Under the pieces are notes generated by a model that saw nothing but the letters and a program-made list of their open reading frames with translations, searched no databases and was not told the origin of the DNA. Shown here piece by piece: positions 34,789 to 42,900 of a DNA stretch of 64,000 bases. Position 1 is the stretch's first letter. Each line of letters starts with the position of its first letter. The DNA is taken from the NCBI GenBank assembly GCA_018242605.1, contig JAFEBP010000009.1, positions 186,001-250,000 on the forward strand. Direction: 5' to 3'. Made by a program: the position numbers and the translations under genes. The stretch comes from Planctomycetota bacterium. GTDB lineage: Bacteria; Planctomycetota; Phycisphaerae; Phycisphaerales; UBA1924.

Positions 34789-35457
34789 TCAGGCGCGACG
34801 GCGGCGGGAGATCATGAGGCCGCCCAGGGCCAGCGTGGCCGCGGCACCGGGGGCGGGGGTGATGCCACGCAGTTCCATGCCGAAGTCGTTGTAATCGTGA
34901 TCGACGCCGAAGTTGTCTTCCCAGGAGAGGAACATGGCACAATCAACGGGCACGCCTTCGCTGTCTCGCTTCAGGATGGTGGCGAGATGGTCTCGTCCGG
35001 TGGAGTTGAAGGCCTGCTGGCTGTAGTAGACGCTGCTGTTGACGCCGCCGTTGTTGCCGCTGTAAAAGGCCAGGCCGAAGTCGCCCAAGACCGACACCGA
35101 CGCGGAACTGGGCAGGCCCGACGATGAGCCGCCGATCACCCAGGTGACGTCGGCGGGCGTGGGGCTCGCGACGGTGTAATAGCCCAGGCGGTGGAACGGG
35201 GCCTGGCCCGCGGCCTGCCAGGCCAGCGTCCACTGCATGATCTCGTCGCACTGCGCAAAGCGTTCGGCATCGATCTGGTCGCCGTAATCGGGAATCGTGG
35301 TGCCGACGCTGCTGGCGGAGCCCGCGGAGAGGATCCGGGACTGCACGGCGGTGGGCAGACCGTCCATGCTGGACTGAAGCCAGGTGGGATCGATCAGGTC
35401 GGCCGAGGCGGACCCTGCGACGGCGGCGAGGATGGCGATGGTGGCGATTCTGGTCAC
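34789..35457 (-). CDS. Secreted DUF4114-like protein with PEP-CTERM-like sorting tail
   Basis: 222 residues. GTG start at 35457, preceded by ggagaag, opens a signal peptide (VTRIATIAILAAVAGSASA); the frame runs further upstream but without a sensible N-terminus. The C-terminal domain has FLSWEDNFGVDHDYNDFGMEL, the D-x-D-Y-N-D signature of DUF4114. The tail is PAPGAAATLALGGLMISRRRRA: Pro-x-Pro-like motif, hydrophobic helix, Arg cluster. That is a PEP-CTERM-like sorting signal, implying removal by an exosortase/archaeosortase-type enzyme encoded elsewhere. Function unknown. Confidence 0.8.
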   Translation of the reverse strand: MTRIATIAILAAVAGSASADLIDPTWLQSSMDGLPTAVQSRILSAGSASSVGTTIPDYGDQIDAERFAQCDEIMQWTLAWQAAGQAPFHRLGYYTVASPTPADVTWVIGGSSSGLPSSASVSVLGDFGLAFYSGNNGGVNSSVYYSQQAFNSTGRDHLATILKRDSEGVPVDCAMFLSWEDNFGVDHDYNDFGMELRGITPAPGAAATLALGGLMISRRRRA

Positions 35458-35698
35458 TAGTCTTCTCCTGTGTGTTCGGGGGCCCGCGGCCCGGTACACC
35501 AACATGCCACACGGGAGCACCGAAGGCAAGCCGTCAGAGCAAGGAGAAGCTCCAACGCGACGCGTATGCGGGGAGTAAGGAGGAGCGGTCGGTCCGTTAA
35601 TGCGGGGCCAGGAGGCGACCCGCCCGCACAGGTGGTGGGCGCGTGGCGCGGGCGCTGTGTGCGCGGGCCTTGCGAGGGGCAAGGCGTGCGGGGTCGAA

Positions 35699-35785
35699 CG
35701 GTGCGGGGGAGATTCGAACTCCCGAGGCCCTTGCGGGCCTGCTCGATTTCAAGTCGAGTACTTTCGGCCGCTCAGTCACCGCACC
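35699..35785 (-). tRNA. tRNA-Ser(UGA)
   Basis: Class II tRNA on the minus strand. Acceptor stem GGTGCGG / CCGCACC with discriminator G. Anticodon arm CTCGA-CTTGAAA-TCGAG, anticodon TGA. Long variable arm gcccgcaagggc and T arm GGGAGTTCGAATCTCCC. No CCA is encoded. A 7-bp hairpin (35667-35685, gccttgc/gcaaggc) follows it and may end transcription, though it has no T-tract. Confidence 0.95.
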
Positions 35786-35851
35786 AAGGCCGCGATTGTA
35801 ACGCCGCGGCGGGCGGGAGATTGGAAAGGCGCCCGCCGGCCCGTCGGAGCC

Positions 35852-35884
35852 AAAAATGAAAAACGCACCGGGAGGCCGGTGCGT
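35852..35884 (-). terminator. Rho-independent terminator of the hcp transcript
   Basis: Stem acgcaccgg (35863-35871) / ccggtgcgt (35876-35884) with a GAGG-type tetraloop. On the minus strand TTTTT, CA and TTTTT follow (35852-35863). It lies 35 bases past the hcp stop and closes the T6SS gene block. Confidence 0.88.
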
Positions 35885-35910
35885 GAAAGGACGTGAAAGG
35901 ACGTGAAAGG
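35882..35910. repeat. Three tandem copies of a 10-bp unit
   Basis: cgtgaaagga repeated about three times head to tail between the hcp stop and its terminator. Probably slippage; no role seen. Confidence 0.8.
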
Positions 35911-35918
35911 GGGAAGGC

Positions 35919-36410
35919 TCAGGCCTTGACGTTGGTCTTGACGTTCCATCCGCCGTGGATGGGGCCGCCCTTGGCCTTGCCGTCCTGGCCCTGCTCTTGA
36001 TAGTCGACCATGATCTGCGTGAAGTTGAGGCTGAAGGACTCCATGGGCACATCGTCGTTGCCGCGGCTGCTGCCGCCGGTCTGGTAGGACGACACGATGA
36101 TGTCGGTGAACTTGTACTTGAGGTACTCGAGCTGGGTGCCGCCGGCCTTGCGGACGACGAAGGTGGCCTCGGGGATGTGCTGCCCGTTGGCGCAGAACTG
36201 CATGAGGTTGGGGCTGGCCTTGGAGGCCTTGATCACGAAGGAGATGTCCTGCAGGACGGCCTTGCCCGAACCGTGGCCGGTGCCGGAGGCCGAAGAGCCG
36301 CCCTGGGAGAGGCCCCAGGAGAAGGACTCAACTTCGATCTCGCCGGGGTGGGCCTTGTCGTTGGACTCGCCGGGAATTTCTTTGATCTTGAGGAAAGCGT
36401 CGAATGCCAT
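35919..36410 (-). CDS. hcp: T6SS tube protein Hcp (TssD)
   Basis: Hexameric ring protein that stacks into the inner tube of the type VI secretion apparatus. 163 residues starting MAFDAFLKIKEIPGES, then HPGEIEVESFSWG, the recognised N-terminus of the family, and SFSLNFTQIMVDYQEQ near the end. ATG 36410 has ggag 9 bases upstream; a longer frame to 36470 crosses the leader. It lies 177 bases beyond tssC and is the last gene of the block, with its own strong terminator, as expected for a protein made in excess. Confidence 0.95.
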   Translation of the reverse strand: MAFDAFLKIKEIPGESNDKAHPGEIEVESFSWGLSQGGSSASGTGHGSGKAVLQDISFVIKASKASPNLMQFCANGQHIPEATFVVRKAGGTQLEYLKYKFTDIIVSSYQTGGSSRGNDDVPMESFSLNFTQIMVDYQEQGQDGKAKGGPIHGGWNVKTNVKA

Positions 36411-36455
36411 GGGTGATGCTCCTACTGGGGGCCCGCGAGGGGCGGTGATGGTGTC

Positions 36456-36481
36456 GGCCTTTTCCAACAACCGGAAAGGCC
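36456..36481 (-). promoter_or_regulatory. Hairpin in the tssC-hcp gap
   Basis: ggccttt (36456-36462) pairs with aaaggcc (36475-36481), loop 12 bases, 46 bases before the hcp ATG. It could partly terminate upstream transcripts, protect a processed hcp mRNA, or be chance. No T-tract. Confidence 0.3.
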
Positions 36482-36587
36482 CATCGGGGTCACCGGCTGC
36501 TGATAGTCTGGACGGGAGAGTTTTCTGACGAAAACCCGCGGCGTTGCGTGGGAATTAACCCCCGCCCCGACGGGCTTCTCGCGGGTA

Positions 36588-38084
36588 TTACTTGCCGCCC
36601 TTGGCGCTGGGCAGCTTGCTGACCAGGCGCAGGGAGACGGTAAGACCTTCGAGCTGGTAATGGGGACGCAGGTAGAACTTGGCGGAGTAGTAACCGGGGT
36701 TGCCGGGGATCTCCTCGACCTTGACCTCGGCAGCCGCCAGCGGGCGGCGGGCCTTGGTGTCCTCGCTGCTGTTGGCGGGGTCGCCGTCAACGTACTGGAG
36801 GATCCAGTTGTTCAGCCAGGTCTGCATGTCGTTGCGCTCCTTGAAGGAGCCGATCTTGTCGCGGACCATGCACTTGAGGAAGTGGGCGAACCGGCAGGTG
36901 GCGAAGAGATAGGGCCAGCGGGCGCCCAGCTGGGCGTTGGCCGTGGCATCGGGGTCGGAGTACTCGGCGGGCTTGTGGAGCGACTGGGCGCCCATGAACA
37001 CCGCGTAGTCCGAGTTCTTGTAGTGCGAGAGCGGCATGAAGCCGTTCTTGGCCAGTTCGGCCTCGCGCCGGTCGGTGATGGCGATCTCGGTGGGGCACTT
37101 CATGTCGGTGCCGCCGTCGTCGGTGGGGAAGGTGTGCACGGGCAGACCCTCGACCATACCGCCGGACTCGGTGCCGCGGATGCGGGCGCACCAGCCGTAG
37201 GTCTTGAACGAACGGTTGATGTTGACGGCCATGGCGTAGGCCGCGTTCATCCACGTGAACTTGTCGTGCTTGGCGCCGGAGGTGTCTTCCTCGAAGGCGA
37301 ACTCCTCGACGGGGTTGCTCTTGGCGCCGTAGGGCTGGCGGGAGAGCACGCGGGGCATGACCAGGCCCAGGTAGCGGGCGTCTTCGCTCTCGCGGAGGCT
37401 GCGCCACGCGGCGTACTCAGGACCGCCGAAGATCTTGGTCAGGTCGCGGGGGTTGGAGAGTTCCTGCCACGATTCCATGTTCATGAGCGCGGGGTTCGCC
37501 GCGGACATGAAGGGGCAGTGGCCGGCGGCGCAGATCTGCGCCACACCGGACAGGATCTCGACGTCCGGGGCGGACTGGTCGAAGTAGTAGTCGCCCACGA
37601 GCGCGCCGTAAGGCTGGCCGCCGGGCATGCCGTATTCCTCTTCGTAGAGCTTCTTGAAGAGGGGGCTCTGGTCCCAGGCGGTGCCCTTGAACTTCGAGAT
37701 GGTCTTGGCCAGGTCCTTCTTCGAGATGTTCATGACGCGGATCTTGAGCGTCTCGTCCGTCTCGGTGTTGTTGACCAGGTGGGCCAGCCCGCGCCAGGAC
37801 GATTCCAGAGCCTGGAAATCGGCGTGGTGGATGATGGCGTTGACCTGCTCGGAGAGCTTGCGGTCGATCGCCGCGATCATCGCCTCGATGGATTTGACCG
37901 CGTCATCCGAGATGGTCGCGACGCCGGCGAGGGCCTGCTCGGCGAGCGTCTTGATGGCGCGCTCGATGGCTTCCTGCGCGCCGCTGGTCTTGGGTTTGAA
38001 CTCTTTCTTGAGCAGATCATCCAGGGCGCTTCCACCGAGCATCACGCCGCCGAGTCCTGCTGATTGTGCCTGCGCATCGGACAT
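36588..38084 (-). CDS. tssC: T6SS contractile sheath large subunit TssC
   Basis: Sheath subunit that pairs with TssB and is recycled by ClpV. The 498-residue length is typical. Hallmarks: FQALESSWRGLAHLVNNTET, SPLFKKLYEEEYGMPGGQPY, GALVGDYYF, LAQICAAGHCPF-like GVAQICAAGHCPFMSAAN, WRSLRESEDARYLGLVMPR and LTVSLRLVSKLPSAKGGK. Starts 68 bases after tssB; ggag lies 11 bases upstream. The leading stretch DAQAQSAGLGGVMLGGSALDD is longer and more Gly-rich than in model proteins. Confidence 0.97.
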   Translation of the reverse strand: MSDAQAQSAGLGGVMLGGSALDDLLKKEFKPKTSGAQEAIERAIKTLAEQALAGVATISDDAVKSIEAMIAAIDRKLSEQVNAIIHHADFQALESSWRGLAHLVNNTETDETLKIRVMNISKKDLAKTISKFKGTAWDQSPLFKKLYEEEYGMPGGQPYGALVGDYYFDQSAPDVEILSGVAQICAAGHCPFMSAANPALMNMESWQELSNPRDLTKIFGGPEYAAWRSLRESEDARYLGLVMPRVLSRQPYGAKSNPVEEFAFEEDTSGAKHDKFTWMNAAYAMAVNINRSFKTYGWCARIRGTESGGMVEGLPVHTFPTDDGGTDMKCPTEIAITDRREAELAKNGFMPLSHYKNSDYAVFMGAQSLHKPAEYSDPDATANAQLGARWPYLFATCRFAHFLKCMVRDKIGSFKERNDMQTWLNNWILQYVDGDPANSSEDTKARRPLAAAEVKVEEIPGNPGYYSAKFYLRPHYQLEGLTVSLRLVSKLPSAKGGK

Positions 38085-38152
38085 GGTTGGTTTTCTCCGG
38101 CAATCTGGCCGCGACGTGCGCGGCGGGATGGATTAGTTTGAACGTGAAACGA

Positions 38153-38653
38153 TCAGCCTTGGGGCTTGGGGGCCGCCGCGAGGGTCTTGAGCAGTTCGGG
38201 ATCGGCCATGACCTTGGCCAGGAGGTTCTCGGCGCCGCCCTTGCCGTCCATGTACGTGAGGAGGTTGGAGAGCTGCGTGCGGGCCTCCAGGAGCTTGGCC
38301 AGGGGCTCAACCTTCTTGGCGATGGCGGCGGGGCTGAAGTCGGCCATGCTCTCGAACGTGACGTCCACGGCGATGTTGCCCTCGCCGGTGAGCGTGTTGG
38401 GGACGTTGAAGGCCACGCGGGGCTTCATGCTCTTGAGACGCTCGTCGAAGTTGTCGACGTCGATCTCGAGGAACTTGCGGTCGCCCACGGGCGGCAGCGC
38501 CTCGGCGGGCTTGCCCGAAAGGTCGGACATGACGCCCATGACGAAGGGCAGGTTGACCTTCTTCTCAGCGCCGTACAGCTCCAGGTCATACTCGATCTGG
38601 ACGCGGGGTGCTCGGTTACGGGCGATGAACTTCTGGCTGCTGGCTTTGGCCAT
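38153..38653 (-). CDS. tssB: T6SS contractile sheath small subunit TssB
   Basis: 166 residues. Family landmarks are SQKFIARNRAPRVQIEYDLE, KKVNLPFVMGVMSDLSG, DVDNFDERLKSMKPRVAF and LSNLLTYMDGKGGAENLL. ATG 38653 has gggag 8-9 bases upstream; the frame begins 10 codons earlier but without one. In the 160-bp leader between tssA and tssB there is a small hairpin (cgcccc/ggggcg, 38676-38694), perhaps limiting read-through from the upstream adhesin and tssA transcripts. Confidence 0.96.
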   Translation of the reverse strand: MAKASSQKFIARNRAPRVQIEYDLELYGAEKKVNLPFVMGVMSDLSGKPAEALPPVGDRKFLEIDVDNFDERLKSMKPRVAFNVPNTLTGEGNIAVDVTFESMADFSPAAIAKKVEPLAKLLEARTQLSNLLTYMDGKGGAENLLAKVMADPELLKTLAAAPKPQG

Positions 38654-38813
38654 GACAAACTCCCTGTGTTCAATCCGCCCCAAGCACAGGGGCGAACGCT
38701 TGATCCAACGGACCTGACCCCTCGCACACTACGGGGGTCCGAACTACCGACGGATTGCCCCGGATGATACGGCAACCGGGACGATCTCTGCCATCTCCCA
38801 CCCGCGCCGCGAG

Positions 38814-39881
38814 TCACGAGGCGGACGCGGAATCCTGGGGCGGCTCGCTGACCCGTCGAAGCACCTCGATGGCGTCGGGGGTCAGCACCTTGGTGATATC
38901 CAGGAACTTCTTTCGGACCATCTGCTTGGCACACTGGACAATCAAAGGCACGGGGCTGGAGGGCTCCCACTGTTCATAGTACCGGATGACCTTGTCGAAC
39001 GCGACCTCGACATCCGCCGAGGACGCCACGCCTCCCGACAGCCGGCCGCCCCCCCCATCCCCGGGGCCGCCGCCCGTCGCCTGCTCGCCGCCGCCCGCGG
39101 CGCCCGCCGCGGCGACTTCTTCCTTGGTGCGGCGGCGGCGGACTTGGAGGGCCGCGTCCTTGAGCATCGTCTGGAAGGGCTTGAGATCCGGCCCGACACC
39201 CGCGCCGCACTTGGCGATGAATATCGCGTCGATGGCCTTCAGGGCCTCGGCGGCCTCGTCGGCGGCCTTCTCGACCGTTTCCAACACCTCCATGTCCGTC
39301 TCGGCGAAGGCGCCGTCGATGCCGGAAATGGTGGGCTTGGGCTTGTCCGGGGCTTCCTCGCCCGCCGCCAGGGTGCCCGCGGCGATGGCGATGTCCTTGA
39401 GGCTGAACTTGCCCATCTGGCGGGAATCGCACAGGGGCGCCTCGTACACCCGGTCGAGCAGCTTGAGCTTGTCACCGAAGGTCGCCATCGGCGTGGCCAG
39501 GGGGGCCAGCGCGTTGATGCGCTCGGTGGGATCGTTGTTGTCGTCGGGGTCCAACTGCGGGAAGACCTGATCCCAGTACTGTTCCAGCAGGCCCTGGATG
39601 AGCTTGAGGCCGTCGCGCAGGCCCGGGTACCCCTCCAGCCGGACCGCCGCCAGGGTCAGGAGCACCGCGGTGCGGACATGCTTGCCACGGGCGAAGACCT
39701 CGACTCCCACGTCGCGGACCTCGCGCCAGTTGGGCTCCTCGGCGGCGGAGAACTGCGTCTCCTCTTTGCCCTCGGCGAGCCGCTCGAGCTCAAGGAAGCG
39801 GCGGTCCCAGCGCAGGTTCTCGCCGCAGGGGGCGTCGGCGCTGACGGGCTTCAGAAGTGATTCGACGTTGATGACACCCAC
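38814..39881 (-). CDS. tssA: T6SS baseplate/tube-assembly protein TssA
   Basis: ImpA-type TssA that coordinates baseplate docking and tube/sheath extension. The N-terminal ImpA_N domain is plain: LLKPVSADAPCGENLRWD, WREVRDVGVEVFARGKHVRTA, LEGYPGLRDGLKLIQGLLEQ and YWDQVFPQLDPDDNNDPTER. A helical middle (AFAETDMEVLETVEKAADEA), a Gly-rich linker (GGGPGDGGGG) and a short C-terminal helical domain (AFDKVIRYYEQWEPSSPVPL) follow, as in short TssA proteins. Directly downstream of the adhesin gene, separated by its terminator. Confidence 0.93.
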   Translation of the reverse strand: MGVINVESLLKPVSADAPCGENLRWDRRFLELERLAEGKEETQFSAAEEPNWREVRDVGVEVFARGKHVRTAVLLTLAAVRLEGYPGLRDGLKLIQGLLEQYWDQVFPQLDPDDNNDPTERINALAPLATPMATFGDKLKLLDRVYEAPLCDSRQMGKFSLKDIAIAAGTLAAGEEAPDKPKPTISGIDGAFAETDMEVLETVEKAADEAAEALKAIDAIFIAKCGAGVGPDLKPFQTMLKDAALQVRRRRTKEEVAAAGAAGGGEQATGGGPGDGGGGRLSGGVASSADVEVAFDKVIRYYEQWEPSSPVPLIVQCAKQMVRKKFLDITKVLTPDAIEVLRRVSEPPQDSASAS

Positions 39882-39940
39882 TGGAGGTACCCACAGAAAG
39901 AATCGAAGCCGCGTCTCATGCGCTGGGGGCGGCGGGGAAC

Positions 39941-39972
39941 AAACCGCGGGCCGCGCCGGTCGCGGCCCGCGG
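39941..39972 (-). terminator. Terminator between the adhesin gene and tssA
   Basis: A perfect 12-bp GC stem, ccgcgggccgcg (39944-39955) / cgcggcccgcgg (39961-39972), loop 5 bases. On the minus strand TTTGTT follows. It sits 15 bases past the adhesin stop. The short T-run makes it a plausible but leaky terminator. Confidence 0.6.
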
Positions 39973-39986
39973 GGGGAGGTTACGCA

Positions 39987-42900
39987 TCACTTGGCGATGG
40001 AAGCGACCGACGAACCGACGATCGCGCCTTCGATATCGTCGATGCCGGGCCCGATGTATCCCTTGATCGTGCTGCGGACGCGGTCGCGCTCACGCGGCGA
40101 GAGCCCGATCTCGTCGATGCGGTCGAAGAGGACACGGGCCTTGTCGAGCGCTTCCAGCGAGAGCTTGTCGTCGTCCGTGGCTTCGCTGCCGCGGTTGGTG
40201 AGCCAGACGCGGAAGCCCGGGCCAGTCTCACCGCCGTTGCCCGACGCGACGTAGGCGTCCCAGGAGTTGGCGACGGCGGTCTTGATGTCGTCCAGCCGCA
40301 TGGTCTGGCGTTCGCCGCCCTCCTCGTTGTCGAGCATGCGGTTGTATTCCTTCTGGCCGTCGGCGTACGCCAGATCGCAGAACGCGCTGATGGCCGCCAA
40401 CACGGGCTTGGAGGAGAGCCGGTTGAGCGAGACCTTGTAGTCCTTGCCCGTGGGGCTGACGGTGAGGGGCACGTCCTGGTACAGGGACCGGCCGATGAGG
40501 AAGGACGCCAGGGAATCGGGGTCGATGTCCTTGACGTACAGCTCCATGGCCTCGAGCAGCTTGCCGAACGCCGACGAGAGGACGACGGCCGAGGTCACTT
40601 CGCGCTCGCGCCGGTCACGCGGGATCGCACCGGCGATGCTGGTGGCGACGTTCGTGTTGGACCGCGCGGTCTTGAGGTCCACCGGCAGCAGGTTGGTGGT
40701 GTCGTGATCGAAGAGGTTCACCGCGACGCCGCCGTCGAACTGAGCGAAGATGAGGCCGGCGCCCTGGACGACATCGATGGCGCCGTTGGAGTTGGCGAAG
40801 AACGCCGCGGCGGAGCCTTCACGCGTGATCGGGCCGGTGAACTGGAGTCGGCCGTTGGAGACAAAGTCGACGCCCGCGTCGTTGTCGAGCTTGACGCCCG
40901 AGCCCTCGGGGACGAACTGATCGTCAAAGAGCGGTGCGCCCGGCCGGGTGCGGATGCGGATCTGGGAGGCGTTGACGCTGAGGTTGGCCGTGGCGACCAG
41001 GTCGCCCACGCGGGCGGTGCCGCCGGTGGCGTTGATCGTCAGGTTGCCGAAGGCCACGACCTTGTTGCTCTGGCCCATCGTGAAGCCGCCCGAGCCGACG
41101 TTGATGCTGAAGGTGGGAGCAACCGAGGCGCCGCTGGGAGCCAGCGAGAAGGCGTTGGGGTTCAGCGCCTTGGTGATATAGCCGGCCTGGTTGAAGTTGG
41201 CGAAGACGGCCGTGGCGGACAGAGGAACCGACGAGAGGTCGCCGCCGATGGTCAGCCCGCCCAGGCGCTGGCCGGACTTGGCGCCGATGCTGCCGCCGAA
41301 GCGGAAGGGCACGACGGTGCGGTCGCTGCCGACCGGCACGATGTCGGTGCTGGTGGTGTTGGAAGAAACCGTGGCGACCGCGCTGCTCAGCAGCGTGAGG
41401 TTGCGGTTGTTGAGCTGGCTGTCGGCGTCGATGGTGGAGCGGAAGAAGAGGGTGCCGCTGCCGCCGTTGATGGTCGAGTCTCCCACCAGGACGACCTGGT
41501 CGCCCAGGACCATGCCGTTGGAGAGGGTGATATTGCCGCCGATGCTGGTGGAGCGGGTCGTGGACGCCGCGGCCTGGTCGTTGACGAGCAGGCGGCCCAG
41601 GCGATTGACCGAGCCGGTGTTGCCCAGGAACTCTGTGGTCGAGGCCGAGGTGATGGTGAGGTTGCGGGGCGTGGACGTCGCGCTATCGAGCGTGGAGCCG
41701 AACCGGACGCTGTCGGCGCCGATCGTGGTGTCCGCGCCCAGCGTGACGGCGTCACCGAAGTTGGCGGCGCCGGAGGTGAGCAGGTTCCCGCCGTTGAAGG
41801 CGGTAGAGCCGCCGGCGTCGGTGGTGAGGGCCGACAGACGGCGGCCGCCGCCGACGATGCCCGAGAAGGTCGTGGCACCGGTGCTGTTGATGGTGAGCGA
41901 GCGGGCGGTGGCGTCGAGCGAATCAACCGTGTTGCTGAAGGTGATGGCCACCGGCCCGGCGGTGCCCGACATCACGCTGTTGGCGCCCAGGAGCAGGGCG
42001 TTCTCGAAGGTGATCGTGCCGCCGCTCTGGAACGAAGAGACGTTGCCGGAGAGGGTCGTCAGGGCGCGGAACAGGATGTTGGTGCCGGTCACGTTGCCGG
42101 TGATCACGGCCGCCCCGTTGCTCGTGAAGGCCGAGCCGGTGGAGTTGCCGTTCATCGTCAGGTTGCCGGAGTAGGTCTGGTCGCCCACGGTGGTCACCGC
42201 GCGGGTGTTCACCGCGGTGCCGCTGGCCGTCAGCGAGGCGAGGTTGGATGCAACGCCCGCCGCCCCGGTGAGAGTGACCCCGCCCGATCCACCCACCAGC
42301 GTGAGAGCCCGCGGGGTCATGTCGGAATCAACCGTACCCGCGAAGGTGATGCCGTTGCCGGTCAGCACCGCGTCGCCGGTCAGAGTCGCGGCCGATTCGC
42401 CGTAGGACTGGGCGCCGTTGGTCGTGACGCCGCCGCCCAGGAACAGGGCCCCGTCCGCGTTGGTCGTGAGAGAGGCCAGGAGGTTCTGGCTGCCCACCGC
42501 GCCGCCGAAGCGGGTATCGCCCGCGGCGGAGGTGTTGACGGTGAGCGACCGCGGTGTCGCGGTGTCACTGTCGGTGCGGGCCCCCAGCGTGACCCCGCCG
42601 GAGGTCTCGACGGTGAGCGTGGTGTCCGCCACGAGGCGGACGTCATCCAGGTACGTCTGCTGGCCGTTGGTCCGGACCGTCGAGGGCAGGAAGGTCGTGC
42701 CGCCGACGTCGGTGGTGATGGTCGAGAGGCGGTTGGTGCCGCCGATGTTGCCGGTGAAGACCGTGTTGCCGGTGGAGTTGACCGTCAGTGCGCGGGCCGT
42801 GGTGGAGTCCGAATCGATAAGGCTCAGGAAGGCCACGCCGCCCGTCGTGCTGGTGGCGATGACGTCCGAGCCGAGCGTGACGGCGTCACCAAAGCTCATG

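Noticed and set aside
35597..36052. Minus-strand 151-codon frame across tRNA-Ser and the hcp 3' end
   Set aside because: Overlaps the tRNA, the terminator and hcp; not a gene.
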